Positions 26,242 through 38,352 of a stretch of DNA of 64,000 nucleotides are shown here, in pieces (positions within the stretch are counted from its first letter, which is position 1; the number at the start of each line of letters is the position of its first letter). The stretch is taken from positions 1-64,000 of the forward strand of contig NZ_JRKS01000004.1 in the NCBI RefSeq assembly GCF_000763805.1. The letters run 5' to 3'. Both the position numbers and the translations under genes were made by a program. The DNA comes from Paracoccus sphaerophysae (GTDB taxonomy: Bacteria > Pseudomonadota > Alphaproteobacteria > Rhodobacterales > Rhodobacteraceae). Under the pieces are notes generated by a model. The model was not told where the DNA came from, searched no databases, and saw only the letters and a program-made list of their open reading frames with translations.

Positions 26242-26902
26242 AATGCGGCGCCGGCGCCAGCCCCGACACCTGATCGGCCAGCACGCTGCGGAAGGCCGGG
26301 CGCGACTTCACCGTCGCATACCAGTCGCGCAGCACCGTCGAGCGGTCCCAGTCCACGTCCGAGATATAATCGAGGCACGACAGGTGCGCCGCCGCGGTGA
26401 AATCGGCGAGCGTCAGCATGTTGCCGGCTAGCCATTTCCGGGAATCCAGCAGCGAGGTCATGTAGTCGATGTGCTCCTTGACCGCGCGCAGCCCCGATTT
26501 CACCAGCCGCGAATCCGGGTAGCCGGCGTTCATCACCTTCTTCCACACGCGTTCCGACAGGATCGGGCGTGTCACCTCGTCGTTGAACTTGTCGTCGAAC
26601 CAGGCGCACAGCCGCCGCACTTCGTGCCGTTCCGCGGGTGTCGCTGGCATCAGCGGCGGGGTTGGGACGGTCTCGTCCAAGTATTCGACGATCGCCTGGC
26701 TTTCCGACAGCAGCCGGCCGTCCATCCGCAGCACCGGAATCTTGCCGGCGGGGTTGCGGCGCATGATCTCGGACCCCGCCTCCCACCAGCGTTCTTCGAC
26801 CAGCTCGACCTCGATCCGCTTCTCGCCCAGCACCAGCCGGACCTTGCGGCAGAACGGCGACAGGGCGGTGTGATACAGGCGCGGCGTGGCGGGGGTATTC
26901 AT
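26222..26902 (-). CDS. fzlA: GST-fold protein, probable FtsZ-binding FzlA
   Basis: The 226-residue protein has a thioredoxin-like N-terminal domain ([45 protein letters not shown]) and a helical GST C-terminal domain. The C-terminal tail [10 protein letters not shown] and the pattern around [23 protein letters not shown] match, as I recall it, the FzlA group of alphaproteobacteria. There the protein binds FtsZ, curves its filaments and is essential for constriction in Caulobacter; it is not a detoxifying GST. Adjacent mtgA, a peptidoglycan enzyme, fits a division role. If not FzlA, it is an ordinary cytosolic GST. Confidence 0.75.
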   Translation of the reverse strand: MNTPATPRLYHTALSPFCRKVRLVLGEKRIEVELVEERWWEAGSEIMRRNPAGKIPVLRMDGRLLSESQAIVEYLDETVPTPPLMPATPAERHEVRRLCAWFDDKFNDEVTRPILSERVWKKVMNAGYPDSRLVKSGLRAVKEHIDYMTSLLDSRKWLAGNMLTLADFTAAAHLSCLDYISDVDWDRSTVLRDWYATVKSRPAFRSVLADQVSGLAPAPHYAQLDF

Positions 26903-26974
26903 CGGAAGGGCAGCCTTTCGGCGTCAGGAAGGGTCGGACGGGTCGGCCGGTGATACGCGGCAGAGGGCCGCGTT

Positions 26975-27721
26975 TCAACCGCCGCCGGGGCGCGCGGCCG
27001 CGTCGGACGGCGGATCGAAGCACGCCGCCCGACCGTCGCGGCGGATCGTCTCGGCCCCGTCCGCGATCGCCCGCGCCCGGGCGGATCGGGGATCGGCGCC
27101 GCGGGTCTTGGGCGCCGGCAGCACCGCGGCCAGCGCCGCCGCCTGCCGGGCCGACAGCCGGTCGGGAGTGGTCCCGAAATGTTGCGCGGCGGCGGCGTGG
27201 ATGCCGAAGACGCCGGGGCCGAACTCGGCCACGTTCAGATAGACCTCGACGATCCGGCGCTTGGTCCAGACCGCCTCGATCATCGGGGTGTAGATCGCCT
27301 CGAGCGTCTTGCGGACCCAGCTGCGCCCCTGCCACAGATAGACGTTCTTGGCCGTCTGCTGGGTCAGGGTCGAGGCGCCCCGGCTTTCGCCCCGCCCGAT
27401 CACGCGGCGGATCTCAGCCATGTCGAAGCCCCAATGGACGCAGAAATTGGCGTCCTCGGCGGCGACGACCGAGCGCAGCATCACCGGCGCGATGTCGGCG
27501 GCGGGGGTCCAGCGGCGGGGCAGCTCGCCCTCGGTGAGGATGGTCCAGGTGGTGGGTGGGTTCAGCACCCAGCCGAACAGCACCACCAGCGCCAGCATCA
27601 GCGCGAAGACCCGCAACGCCAGCCAGCGCAGCTTGCGCGCCAGCCAGCGGACCAGGCCGGGCCGCCGCGCCGGGGCGGGGGCAAGCTCGTCGACGTAAGG
27701 GGGAAGGGGCTGGCGGGGCAT
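26975..27721 (-). CDS. mtgA: Monofunctional peptidoglycan glycosyltransferase
   Basis: MtgA polymerises lipid II into glycan strands in the periplasm without transpeptidation. The 248-residue protein has a cytoplasmic basic N-terminus, one membrane helix (VFALMLALVVLFGWVL, about 38-53), then the GT51 domain: catalytic Glu in VVAAEDANFCVHWGFD (near 88), RGASTLTQQTAKNVYLW and the second Glu in RRIVEVYLNVAEFG. Length is normal. It lies 72 bp upstream of the fzlA-like gene in the same direction. Confidence 0.95.
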   Translation of the reverse strand: MPRQPLPPYVDELAPAPARRPGLVRWLARKLRWLALRVFALMLALVVLFGWVLNPPTTWTILTEGELPRRWTPAADIAPVMLRSVVAAEDANFCVHWGFDMAEIRRVIGRGESRGASTLTQQTAKNVYLWQGRSWVRKTLEAIYTPMIEAVWTKRRIVEVYLNVAEFGPGVFGIHAAAAQHFGTTPDRLSARQAAALAAVLPAPKTRGADPRSARARAIADGAETIRRDGRAACFDPPSDAAARPGGG

Positions 27722-27773
27722 GGACGTCTCCGTCTCATGCCCCGCCCGGTCAGGTCAAGAAAACCCGCGCCGC

Positions 27774-28412
27774 TTACAGCTTTTCAGGCGGCACCGGGTG
27801 GTGGCCGATGGCGTTGCCGGTCGCGTCATGGGCCGCGGTGGTGTCGGTGGCCACCGTCGCCGCGCCCCCCGGCAGGGCCGCGCCGGTGCCGGCAGCCGAG
27901 GCCGCCGTCGAGGCCGCCCAGGCCGGCGCGGCCAGCGTCTTGCGCAGCCGCGCCTCGTCCGCGTTCGACATCGAGGTCTGGATCACCCGCGCCCGCGTGC
28001 CGTATTTTTCCAGCCGCGGCAGCAGCTTGTCCATGTTGAACCCGTCGGCGAGGATGAACACCGCGCCGCTGCCGACCGGCACGGTCTTGCCGATCTGGCG
28101 GATGAAGTCGTCCGGGATGCCGTAATCTGTGGCCGATCCGGCCAGTGCCCCGGCGCCGGCGCCGATCGCCGCCCCGGCCAGCGGGTTGAGGAACAGAAGC
28201 CCGACCAGCCCGCCCCAGAACGTCCCGCCCAGCGCCCCGGCCGAGGTCAGGTTCAGCGCCTGGTGCAGCTGGTATTCACCCTCGGTCGGGCGGGTGACGA
28301 CGACGGCATCCTCGAGCTTGAGCAGATATTCCTTCTGCGCCCCGGCCAGTTCCTGGCGCAGGGCGAAGGCGTCGGCCTCGTTGTCGAATCCGATGACGAT
28401 CAGTTGGGACAT
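27774..28412 (-). CDS. DUF1269 family membrane-associated protein
   Basis: This 212-residue protein begins SQLIVIGFDNEADAFALRQEL and has a Gly/Ala-rich hydrophobic stretch (ALGGTFWGGLVGLLFLNPL and onward, about 62-95), typical of DUF1269. The C-terminal 45 residues are low-complexity Ala/Thr/Gly. GGAGG lies just upstream of the ATG. The family's function is not established. It stands alone between mtgA and the tRNA-Leu terminator. Confidence 0.85.
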   Translation of the reverse strand: MSQLIVIGFDNEADAFALRQELAGAQKEYLLKLEDAVVVTRPTEGEYQLHQALNLTSAGALGGTFWGGLVGLLFLNPLAGAAIGAGAGALAGSATDYGIPDDFIRQIGKTVPVGSGAVFILADGFNMDKLLPRLEKYGTRARVIQTSMSNADEARLRKTLAAPAWAASTAASAAGTGAALPGGAATVATDTTAAHDATGNAIGHHPVPPEKL

Positions 28413-28504
28413 GGCGTCCTCCGGCGTTGCGGTTGATTTCGGCCGATAAACGCATCTGCCGGGGGCCGGGTTCAGCGGACGGAGTGGAAGCCGCAACGGA
28501 AAAC

Positions 28505-28529
28505 CCCCCGCGGCGCGAGGCCGCGGGGG
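28505..28529 (-). terminator. Rho-independent terminator of tRNA-Leu
   Basis: Ten base pairs (CCCCCGCGGC with its complement) around a 5-nt loop, flanked by A4 on the left and T5 on the right, so it works in both directions. On the minus strand it lies 11 bases after the tRNA 3' end. Confidence 0.88.
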
Positions 28530-28539
28530 TTTTTGACGT

Positions 28540-28624
28540 TGGTGCCCAGGAGAAGACTCGAACTTCCACGCCTTGCGGCACACGGACCTGAACCGTGCGC
28601 GTCTACCAATTCCGCCACCTGGGC
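28540..28624 (-). tRNA. tRNA-Leu (anticodon CAG)
   Basis: The 85-nt gene includes an encoded CCA. The acceptor stem is GCCCAGG pairing with CCTGGGC, with discriminator A. The D-loop region is GCGGAATTGGTAGACGC, the anticodon stem-loop is ACGGTTCAGGTCCGT with CAG, a long variable arm follows as in class II tRNAs, and the T-loop region is GTTCGAGTC. It reads CUG leucine codons, which are very abundant in this genome. It has its own promoter and terminator. Confidence 0.97.
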
Positions 28625-28641
28625 AGGTCGCGTGAGGGGGG

Positions 28642-28670
28642 TGATTAAGGCCGCCCGTCGGGGGTGTCAA
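28642..28670 (-). promoter_or_regulatory. Promoter of tRNA-Leu
   Basis: On the minus strand TTGACA (28665-28670), a 17-bp spacer and TAATCA (28642-28647) lie 17 bases before the tRNA 5' end. The -35 is perfect; the -10 is a weak match. Confidence 0.6.
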
Positions 28671-28705
28671 CGGGGCATCTGCGGAAAAATCGGTTCGCTC
28701 GAAAA

Positions 28706-28762
28706 GGGGGGCGTTGCCCCCGCGCGTTCCGCGCTCCCCCAGGATATTTGGGCAAAGAAGAA
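28706..28762 (+). repeat. Repeat element copy B
   Basis: GGGGGCGTTGCCCCC hairpin, a GCGCGTTCCGCGC hairpin, CCCCCAGGATATTTG and GGCAAAGAAGAAC. It lies about 100 bp before the NDUFA9-like gene, on the other side of the divergent tRNA-Leu promoter. See copy A for the family. Confidence 0.75.
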
Positions 28763-28865
28763 CCGGGGCCGGGCGGGCCGCTGCGCTTGATGCCTCGCAC
28801 CGGGTCGGCTATCACCTTGACGACGCGCCGGAACCGGCGCGCTGGCAGTCCCGGAGGGCGCGTTC

Positions 28866-29852
28866 ATGGCAAGACTGGTCACGATCTATGGCGGTTCGGG
28901 ATTCTTGGGGCGCCAGATCGCGCGGCAGATGGCCGCGGCGGGCTGGCGGGTCCGCGTGGCCTGCCGGCGTCCGAACCAGGCCGGCGTGGTGCGCACCTAT
29001 GGCGCGGTGGGCCAGGTCGAGCCGGTGCCCTGCAACGTCCGCGACGACCTGTCGGTGACCGCTGCGATGATGGACGCCGATGCGGTTATCAACTGCGTGG
29101 GCATCCTCGTGCGCGAGGGGCGCAACACCTTCGACGCCATCCACGAGGAGGCCGCGGGCCGCATCGCCCGCATCTCGGCCGAACGCGGCGTGCCGCGGCT
29201 GGTGCATGTCTCGGCCATCGGCGCGAATGTCGATGCGGCGAGCCACTATGCGGCCTCGAAGGGCCGCGGCGAGGCGCTGGTGCTGCAGCATCGGCCCGAC
29301 GCGGTGATCCTGCGGCCCTCGGTGGTGTTCGGACCGGATGACGGGTTCTTCAACAAGCTGGGCTGCATGATGCGGCTGGGGCCGATCCTGCCGCTGCCGG
29401 GCGCCAGCGTCGAGGTGCAGCCGGTCTATGTCGAGGATGTGGCCCGCGCCGCCGCCATGGCCGCGCGCGGCGAGGCGGCGCCCGGCATCTATGAGCTGGG
29501 CGGGCCCGACGTCTACACGATGCGCGAACTGGCGCAGATGGTGGCCCGGGTGACCGGGCGCCGGCGCGCCATCATCGGCCTGCCGCGTTTCCTGGCCGGG
29601 CTGATGGGCGCGGGCTTCGACGCGGTGCAATGGGCGACCGGCGGGCTGGTCACAAACCGCGTGCTGACCCGCGACCAGGTCCGCCTGCTGCGGCAGCCGA
29701 ACCGGGTCGGGACCGGCGTCCGGACCTTCGCCGATCTGGGCATCGCGCCGATGGCGGCCGAGGCGATCATCCCGGACTACCTGTGGCGCTTCCGCCCCTC
29801 GGGGCAATATGACGCGATCAAGGCTTCGGCGCGCAACCTGCGCGAAAGCTGA
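28866..29852 (+). CDS. NAD(P)-binding protein of the NDUFA9-like SDR group
   Basis: The 328-residue atypical SDR has a nucleotide motif [16 protein letters not shown] at 8-23 (GxxGxxG) and [19 protein letters not shown], where the catalytic Tyr is YAASK. It is similar to the NDUFA9 accessory subunit of complex I and to CC3_NDUFA9-like epimerases. In alphaproteobacteria such proteins are found with complex I, but no nuo genes are in view. The reaction, if any, is unknown. It is followed by uppP after 18 bp, likely in one transcript. Confidence 0.85.
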   Translation: MARLVTIYGGSGFLGRQIARQMAAAGWRVRVACRRPNQAGVVRTYGAVGQVEPVPCNVRDDLSVTAAMMDADAVINCVGILVREGRNTFDAIHEEAAGRIARISAERGVPRLVHVSAIGANVDAASHYAASKGRGEALVLQHRPDAVILRPSVVFGPDDGFFNKLGCMMRLGPILPLPGASVEVQPVYVEDVARAAAMAARGEAAPGIYELGGPDVYTMRELAQMVARVTGRRRAIIGLPRFLAGLMGAGFDAVQWATGGLVTNRVLTRDQVRLLRQPNRVGTGVRTFADLGIAPMAAEAIIPDYLWRFRPSGQYDAIKASARNLRES

Positions 29853-29870
29853 GCCCGCAAGGACATCCCC

Positions 29871-30662
29871 GTGAGCTATTTCAACGACGTGATCCTCGGG
29901 GTGATCGAGGGGATCACCGAGTTCCTGCCGATTTCCAGCACCGGCCACCTGCTGCTGGCGCAGCACTGGCTGGGGGCGCGGTCGGACACCTATAACATCG
30001 TCATCCAGGCCGGGGCGATCCTGGCGGTGACGCTGATCTATTGGCGCAGGCTGGTCGATCTGGCGACCGGCTGGCGCGATCCAGCGAACCGCAACTATCT
30101 GGCCAAGCTGGCGACGGCGTTCCTGCTGACCGCGGTGCTGGGGGTGGTGGTCAAGAAGGCGGGGTTCGAGCTGCCCGAGACGGTCACCCCCATCGCCTGG
30201 GCGCTGGTCATCGGCGGGCTGTGGATGCTGCTGGCCGAGAACCTTGCCGCCCGCCTGCCGGATTCAGCGGCGATCACCTGGCGGGTGGCGGTGGCGGTCG
30301 GCATCGCGCAGGTGGTGGCGGGGGTGTTTCCGGGCACCTCGCGCTCGGCCGCGACGATCTTTGCGGCGATGCTGCTGGGCACCTCGAACCGCGCCGCGGC
30401 GACCGAGTTCGCGTTTCTGGTCGGCATCCCGACCATGTATGCCGCCAGCGCCTATCAGCTGATCGGGCAGGTGGGCAGCGGCGTGGCCGAGGACTGGACC
30501 GGGCTGGCGATCGCCTTTGCGGTGTCGACCGTCACCGCCTTCGTGTCGGTGAAATGGCTGCTGGGCTATATCAGGACCAACCGCTTCACCGTTTTCGCAA
30601 TCTATCGGATCGTGTTCGGCATCTTGTTGCTGGGGATGGGGATGGCGGGGATTGTCTCATGA
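29871..30662 (+). CDS. uppP: Undecaprenyl-diphosphate phosphatase
   Basis: UppP recycles the lipid carrier for peptidoglycan and O-antigen by dephosphorylating undecaprenyl diphosphate at the membrane. The 263-residue BacA-family protein has about eight helices. The active-site motifs are EFLPISSTGHLLL (17-29) and FPGTSRSAATI (about 154-164). The start is GTG with AAGGA upstream. Its final bases form part of an inverted repeat with the following AT-rich spacer. Confidence 0.96.
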   Translation: MSYFNDVILGVIEGITEFLPISSTGHLLLAQHWLGARSDTYNIVIQAGAILAVTLIYWRRLVDLATGWRDPANRNYLAKLATAFLLTAVLGVVVKKAGFELPETVTPIAWALVIGGLWMLLAENLAARLPDSAAITWRVAVAVGIAQVVAGVFPGTSRSAATIFAAMLLGTSNRAAATEFAFLVGIPTMYAASAYQLIGQVGSGVAEDWTGLAIAFAVSTVTAFVSVKWLLGYIRTNRFTVFAIYRIVFGILLLGMGMAGIVS

Positions 30663-30790
30663 AGTTTCGAAAATTCAGCTAGTTGCGCGAATATAGGTTT
30701 CATGAGAAACCTAATTACGGGCCTCTTCGCGACTCGAATGCGTCTCGTGAACCCGAAAACTACTTATTAAGTCAGCAAGACTGACTTTTT
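30655..30790 (+). ncRNA. AT-rich uppP-gltD spacer: candidate RNA switch or sRNA
   Basis: This stretch is far richer in A+T than its surroundings and encodes no protein. TCTCATGAA (30655-30663, the end of uppP) can pair with TTCATGAGA (30699-30707). The latter also takes part in a local hairpin AGGTTTC-ATGA-GAAACCT (30695-30712). The two pairings exclude each other. The region ends in a terminator at 30769-30790. It could be a leader that controls gltD, a 3'UTR-derived sRNA or both. No known riboswitch class is recognised. Confidence 0.4.
30769..30790 (+). terminator. Rho-independent terminator before gltD
   Basis: AAGTCAG, loop CAAGA, CTGACTT and further T's give a 7-bp stem and a run of five T. 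It probably ends the uppP transcript, or acts as an attenuator for gltD 55 bp downstream. Confidence 0.8.
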
Positions 30791-30845
30791 ATCGCCGAAA
30801 CCCTGCGGTACAGCGGTCCCCGGATGATTCGAGGGGGCGCAGCCG

Positions 30846-32399
30846 ATGGCCACGCAGAAGATGCTCAAGTTCGTCAACGTGCATCGGCAGATGCCCGAAA
30901 AGCGTGACCCGGCCGAGCGCAGCGACGATTTCCACGAGATCTACCGCGAATTCGCAGCCGCCAAGGCCGAGGAACAGGCGAGCCGCTGCAGCCAGTGCGG
31001 CGTGCCCTATTGCCAGAGCCATTGCCCGCTGCACAACAACATCCCCGACTGGCTGCGCCTGACCGCCGAGGGCCGCACCCAGGAAGCCTATCTGCGCGCC
31101 CAGGAAACCAACACATTCCCGGAGATCTGCGGCCGCATCTGCCCGCAGGACCGCCTGTGCGAGGGCAACTGCGTGATCGAGCAGTCCGGCCACGGCACCG
31201 TCACCATCGGCGCGATCGAGAAATACGTCACCGACACCGCCTGGGAGGAAGGCTGGGTCGAGCCGATCCGCCCGGCCGCCGAGCGCAGCGAAAGCGTCGG
31301 CATCATCGGCGCCGGGCCGGGCGGGCTGGCCGCCGCCGACCGGCTGCGGCGGATGGGGTTCCAGGTCACCGTCTATGACCGCCACGACCGCGCCGGCGGG
31401 CTGATGATCTATGGCATCCCCGGCTTCAAGCTGGAAAAGCACGTCGTCGAGCGCCGCAACAGGCTGCTGGAGGACGGCGGGGTCGAGTTCGTGCTGGGCG
31501 CCGATGTCGGCGCCACGATCAGCTTTGACGCGATCCGCGGCAAGCATGACGCGGTGCTGATCGCGACCGGGGTTTATCAGACCCGCGACCTGGACATCGA
31601 CAACCCGCCCGCCCGCGGCGTGGTGCGGGCGCTGGACTACCTTACCGCCTCGAACCGCATCGACCTGGGCGACGAGGTGCCGGATTTCGAGGACGGCGAG
31701 CTGAACGCCGCCGGCAAGCGCGTCGTGGTCATCGGCGGCGGCGACACCGCGATGGACTGCGTGCGCACCGCGATCCGGCAGGGGGCGAGTTCGGTCAAGT
31801 GCCTGTATCGCCGCGACCGCGCCAACATGCCGGGCTCGCAGCGCGAGGTCCAGAACGCCGAGGAGGAGGGCGTCGAGTTCGTCTGGCTGAGCGCGCCGAA
31901 CGCCTTTGCCGGCCACGCCACCGGCGAGGCGCGCAAGGCCGACGAGGCGCAGGTGGCCAATGCCGGCGGCGACGTGACCGGAGACGGGATCGGCGACAAC
32001 CCCCGTCTCGCGCCGGCTCACGTCGCGACCGAATCCGCCGTGGCCGGGCTGCGGGTGACGCGGATGCGGCTGGGCGCGCCGGACGTCTCGGGCCGGCAAT
32101 CGCCCGAGCCGATCGCGGGCGGCGATTACGACGAGCCGGCCGACCTGGTCATCAAGGCACTGGGGTTCGAGCCCGAGGACCTGCCGCGGCTGTGGGGCGT
32201 CGAGGGGCTCGAGGTGACCCGCTGGGGCACGATCAAGGCCGATTACCGCACCCACCGCACCAGCCTGCCCGGCGTGTTCGCGGTCGGCGACATCGTCCGC
32301 GGCGCCAGCCTCGTGGTCTGGGCTATCCGCGACGGGCGCGAGGCCGCCGACGTGATCGCCGCCGAACTGGCCGGCTCGGAGCGTGTGGCGGCAGAGTGA
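30846..32399 (+). CDS. gltD: Glutamate synthase small subunit
   Basis: GltD oxidises NADPH through FAD and 4Fe-4S clusters and passes electrons to GltB for glutamate synthesis. Cluster cysteines are in CSQCGVPYCQSHCPLHNNIPDW (about 48-69) and CGRICPQDRLCEGNC. FAD site: GIIGAGPGGLAAADRL (about 155-170); NADPH site: VVVIGGGDTAMDCVRTA. The C-terminal GVFAVGDIVRGASLVVWAI is typical. The protein has 517 residues against about 478 usual. The excess is an insertion near 355-400 (from AFAGHATGEARK to VATESAVAG) before the conserved RMRLGAPD. The frame is open throughout. gltB follows after two small genes. Confidence 0.95.
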   Translation: MATQKMLKFVNVHRQMPEKRDPAERSDDFHEIYREFAAAKAEEQASRCSQCGVPYCQSHCPLHNNIPDWLRLTAEGRTQEAYLRAQETNTFPEICGRICPQDRLCEGNCVIEQSGHGTVTIGAIEKYVTDTAWEEGWVEPIRPAAERSESVGIIGAGPGGLAAADRLRRMGFQVTVYDRHDRAGGLMIYGIPGFKLEKHVVERRNRLLEDGGVEFVLGADVGATISFDAIRGKHDAVLIATGVYQTRDLDIDNPPARGVVRALDYLTASNRIDLGDEVPDFEDGELNAAGKRVVVIGGGDTAMDCVRTAIRQGASSVKCLYRRDRANMPGSQREVQNAEEEGVEFVWLSAPNAFAGHATGEARKADEAQVANAGGDVTGDGIGDNPRLAPAHVATESAVAGLRVTRMRLGAPDVSGRQSPEPIAGGDYDEPADLVIKALGFEPEDLPRLWGVEGLEVTRWGTIKADYRTHRTSLPGVFAVGDIVRGASLVVWAIRDGREAADVIAAELAGSERVAAE

Positions 32400-32400
32400 T

Positions 32401-32437
32401 GTTCATGCAGCGTTCATGCACCGTTCGTGCACAGTTC
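32401..32437 (+). promoter_or_regulatory. Candidate LexA (SOS) operator: four GTTC half-sites
   Basis: GTTC occurs at 32401, 32412, 32423 and 32434, each separated by exactly seven bases. The LexA box of alphaproteobacteria is the direct repeat GTTC-N7-GTTC, so this array holds three overlapping boxes. It begins two bases after the gltD stop and lies 33 bases before the chosen start of the secreted-protein gene. The wider unit is GTTCrTGCA with 11-bp period. Confidence 0.6.
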
Positions 32438-32470
32438 GTGCATACCGCACGCGCAGCATGTCACGCTGCG

Positions 32471-33160
32471 ATGCGGCGCGTGGGTCAGCTGGCCTGCCTT
32501 GTCCTGGCCCTTCCAGCGGCGGCTGCGGAGTTCAGGCCGCCCGCCGGCTGCACCCTGACGATGACGGTCCAGCAGCGGTCCTGCACGGTGGCGCAGCACT
32601 TCACCTGCGCCACCGATGCGCCGGGCGACCAGTGGGTGGCGTATTTCACCCGCGAGGGGCTGGTCTATCAGTCCCGGATCGATGCCGAGACGCGGTGGAT
32701 GGAATCGACCGACACGGTCAGCGGCATCACCGACCGGCTGGAACCGGACGCCGCCGATCATGCCAGCCTGCGCACGCTGATGGCCTCGGGGCGCGACGAT
32801 TTCGATTTCTGGACCGTGTCGGACAGCGGCGAGCGGCTGCGCCATGTCGGCCATGACGAACTGACCGGCCACACCACCATCGACGGGGTGGCGCTGGACA
32901 CCACCCGGTTCGAACTGGAAACCTTTTCTGCCGAGGGCGACCTGCTGATCCGCCGCACCGGCACCCAGTTCGTCAGCCGCGAGACGGGGCGGTTCTATGG
33001 CGGGCTGGAAACCGCGACCGACTGGTCCGGCGAGGTGTCCGAGACGAACGACACGCCGGTCACCTTCGCCCGCCCGGGCGAGGCCGGCTTCGGCTCGACC
33101 GACCCGCAATTCGACTGCGACATGCAGATGGTCGGTCGGATCACCGGGGGCGGCGCATGA
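32471..33160 (+). CDS. Secreted protein of unknown function, possibly SOS-controlled
   Basis: From ATG 32471 the product has 229 residues with a clean signal peptide (MRRVGQLACLVLALPAAAAEF). The mature part has paired cysteines (GCTLT, QRSCTVAQHFTC) and a late Cys near FDCDMQM. The rest is mostly beta-like with acidic and Thr-rich sequence, and I do not recognise the family. An earlier in-frame ATG at 32400 overlaps the gltD stop (TGATG) and has a weak GGCAGAG site; using it would put the GTTC repeats inside the coding region and add 24 basic residues before the signal peptide. The stop overlaps the GFA gene. Confidence 0.75.
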   Translation: MRRVGQLACLVLALPAAAAEFRPPAGCTLTMTVQQRSCTVAQHFTCATDAPGDQWVAYFTREGLVYQSRIDAETRWMESTDTVSGITDRLEPDAADHASLRTLMASGRDDFDFWTVSDSGERLRHVGHDELTGHTTIDGVALDTTRFELETFSAEGDLLIRRTGTQFVSRETGRFYGGLETATDWSGEVSETNDTPVTFARPGEAGFGSTDPQFDCDMQMVGRITGGGA

Positions 33161-33578
33161 TCGAGGGGCATTGCCTGTGCGGCGCGGTCAGCGTCCGCGT
33201 CACCGGCCACGGCGGATTTACCGGCGCCTGTCACTGCCGGATGTGCCAGCGCTGGTCGGGGGCGCTGTTCGTCAGCTTCAACGCCCCCGCCGACGCGGTG
33301 ACGGTGACCGGAGAGGTCACCCGCTATCAGTCCGCTCCGTTCGCCGAGCGCGCCTTCTGCCCGCGCTGCGGTTCGCATCTGTGGATGCGGAACATCGAGG
33401 CGGACGACTGCAGCTATGACCTGATGCCGGGCCTGTTCGACGCCGCCCGCGACATCCCGCTGCAGAGCGAGATCTATACCGACCGGGCGCTGCCCGGCCT
33501 CGCGCTGGCCGGCGACCATCGCCGCGCCACCCGCGCCCAGTACGAAGCCGGGAACCCCCATCTGGAAGGAGACATGCC

Positions 33579-33582
<4 letters not shown>
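33157..33582 (+). CDS. GFA-family zinc protein (Mss4-like fold)
   Basis: The 141-residue protein has the full GFA cysteine pattern: CLCGAVSV (7-14), CHCRMCQRWSG (about 25-35) and FCPRCGSHLW (about 67-76), which bind two zinc ions. The family is named for glutathione-dependent formaldehyde-activating enzyme, but most members have no proven activity. It overlaps the secreted gene upstream and gltB downstream (ATGA at both ends), so it is translationally coupled within the glt cluster. A role in glutamate synthesis is not evident. Confidence 0.88.
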
Positions 33583-38138
<4,556 letters not shown>

Positions 38139-38198
38139 GCCCATGCGGGGACACGGCGGGACCGGGGGGACAAGCCCCCGGACCGGCGCGTCCTTGGA

Positions 38199-38219
38199 AA
38201 GCCGCCTTGTCGGCGGTTT
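38199..38219 (+). terminator. Weak terminator after gltB
   Basis: AAGCCGCC, loop TTGTC, GGCGGTTT: five GC pairs extended by a G-T and two A-T pairs, then TA. It lies 60 bases after the gltB stop. The rest of the 214-bp gap to the next gene shows nothing else. Confidence 0.5.
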
Positions 38220-38352
38220 ACACGTGCTGGACCTCGCGGGAAACGCGCCACCCTGCGCGTTGTCCGCGCTCGCGGCCCCGCGGCATTCGACCGCCCGCGC
38301 CGGCCATTGCGCGGGCCGCGGCGGTCGCGGATAGTGGCGCCGGACCAAGGCG

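Noticed and set aside
28540-28770. tRNA-Leu as an integration site of a genomic island
   Set aside because: No integrase, no direct repeat of the tRNA end and no shift to accessory genes on either side.
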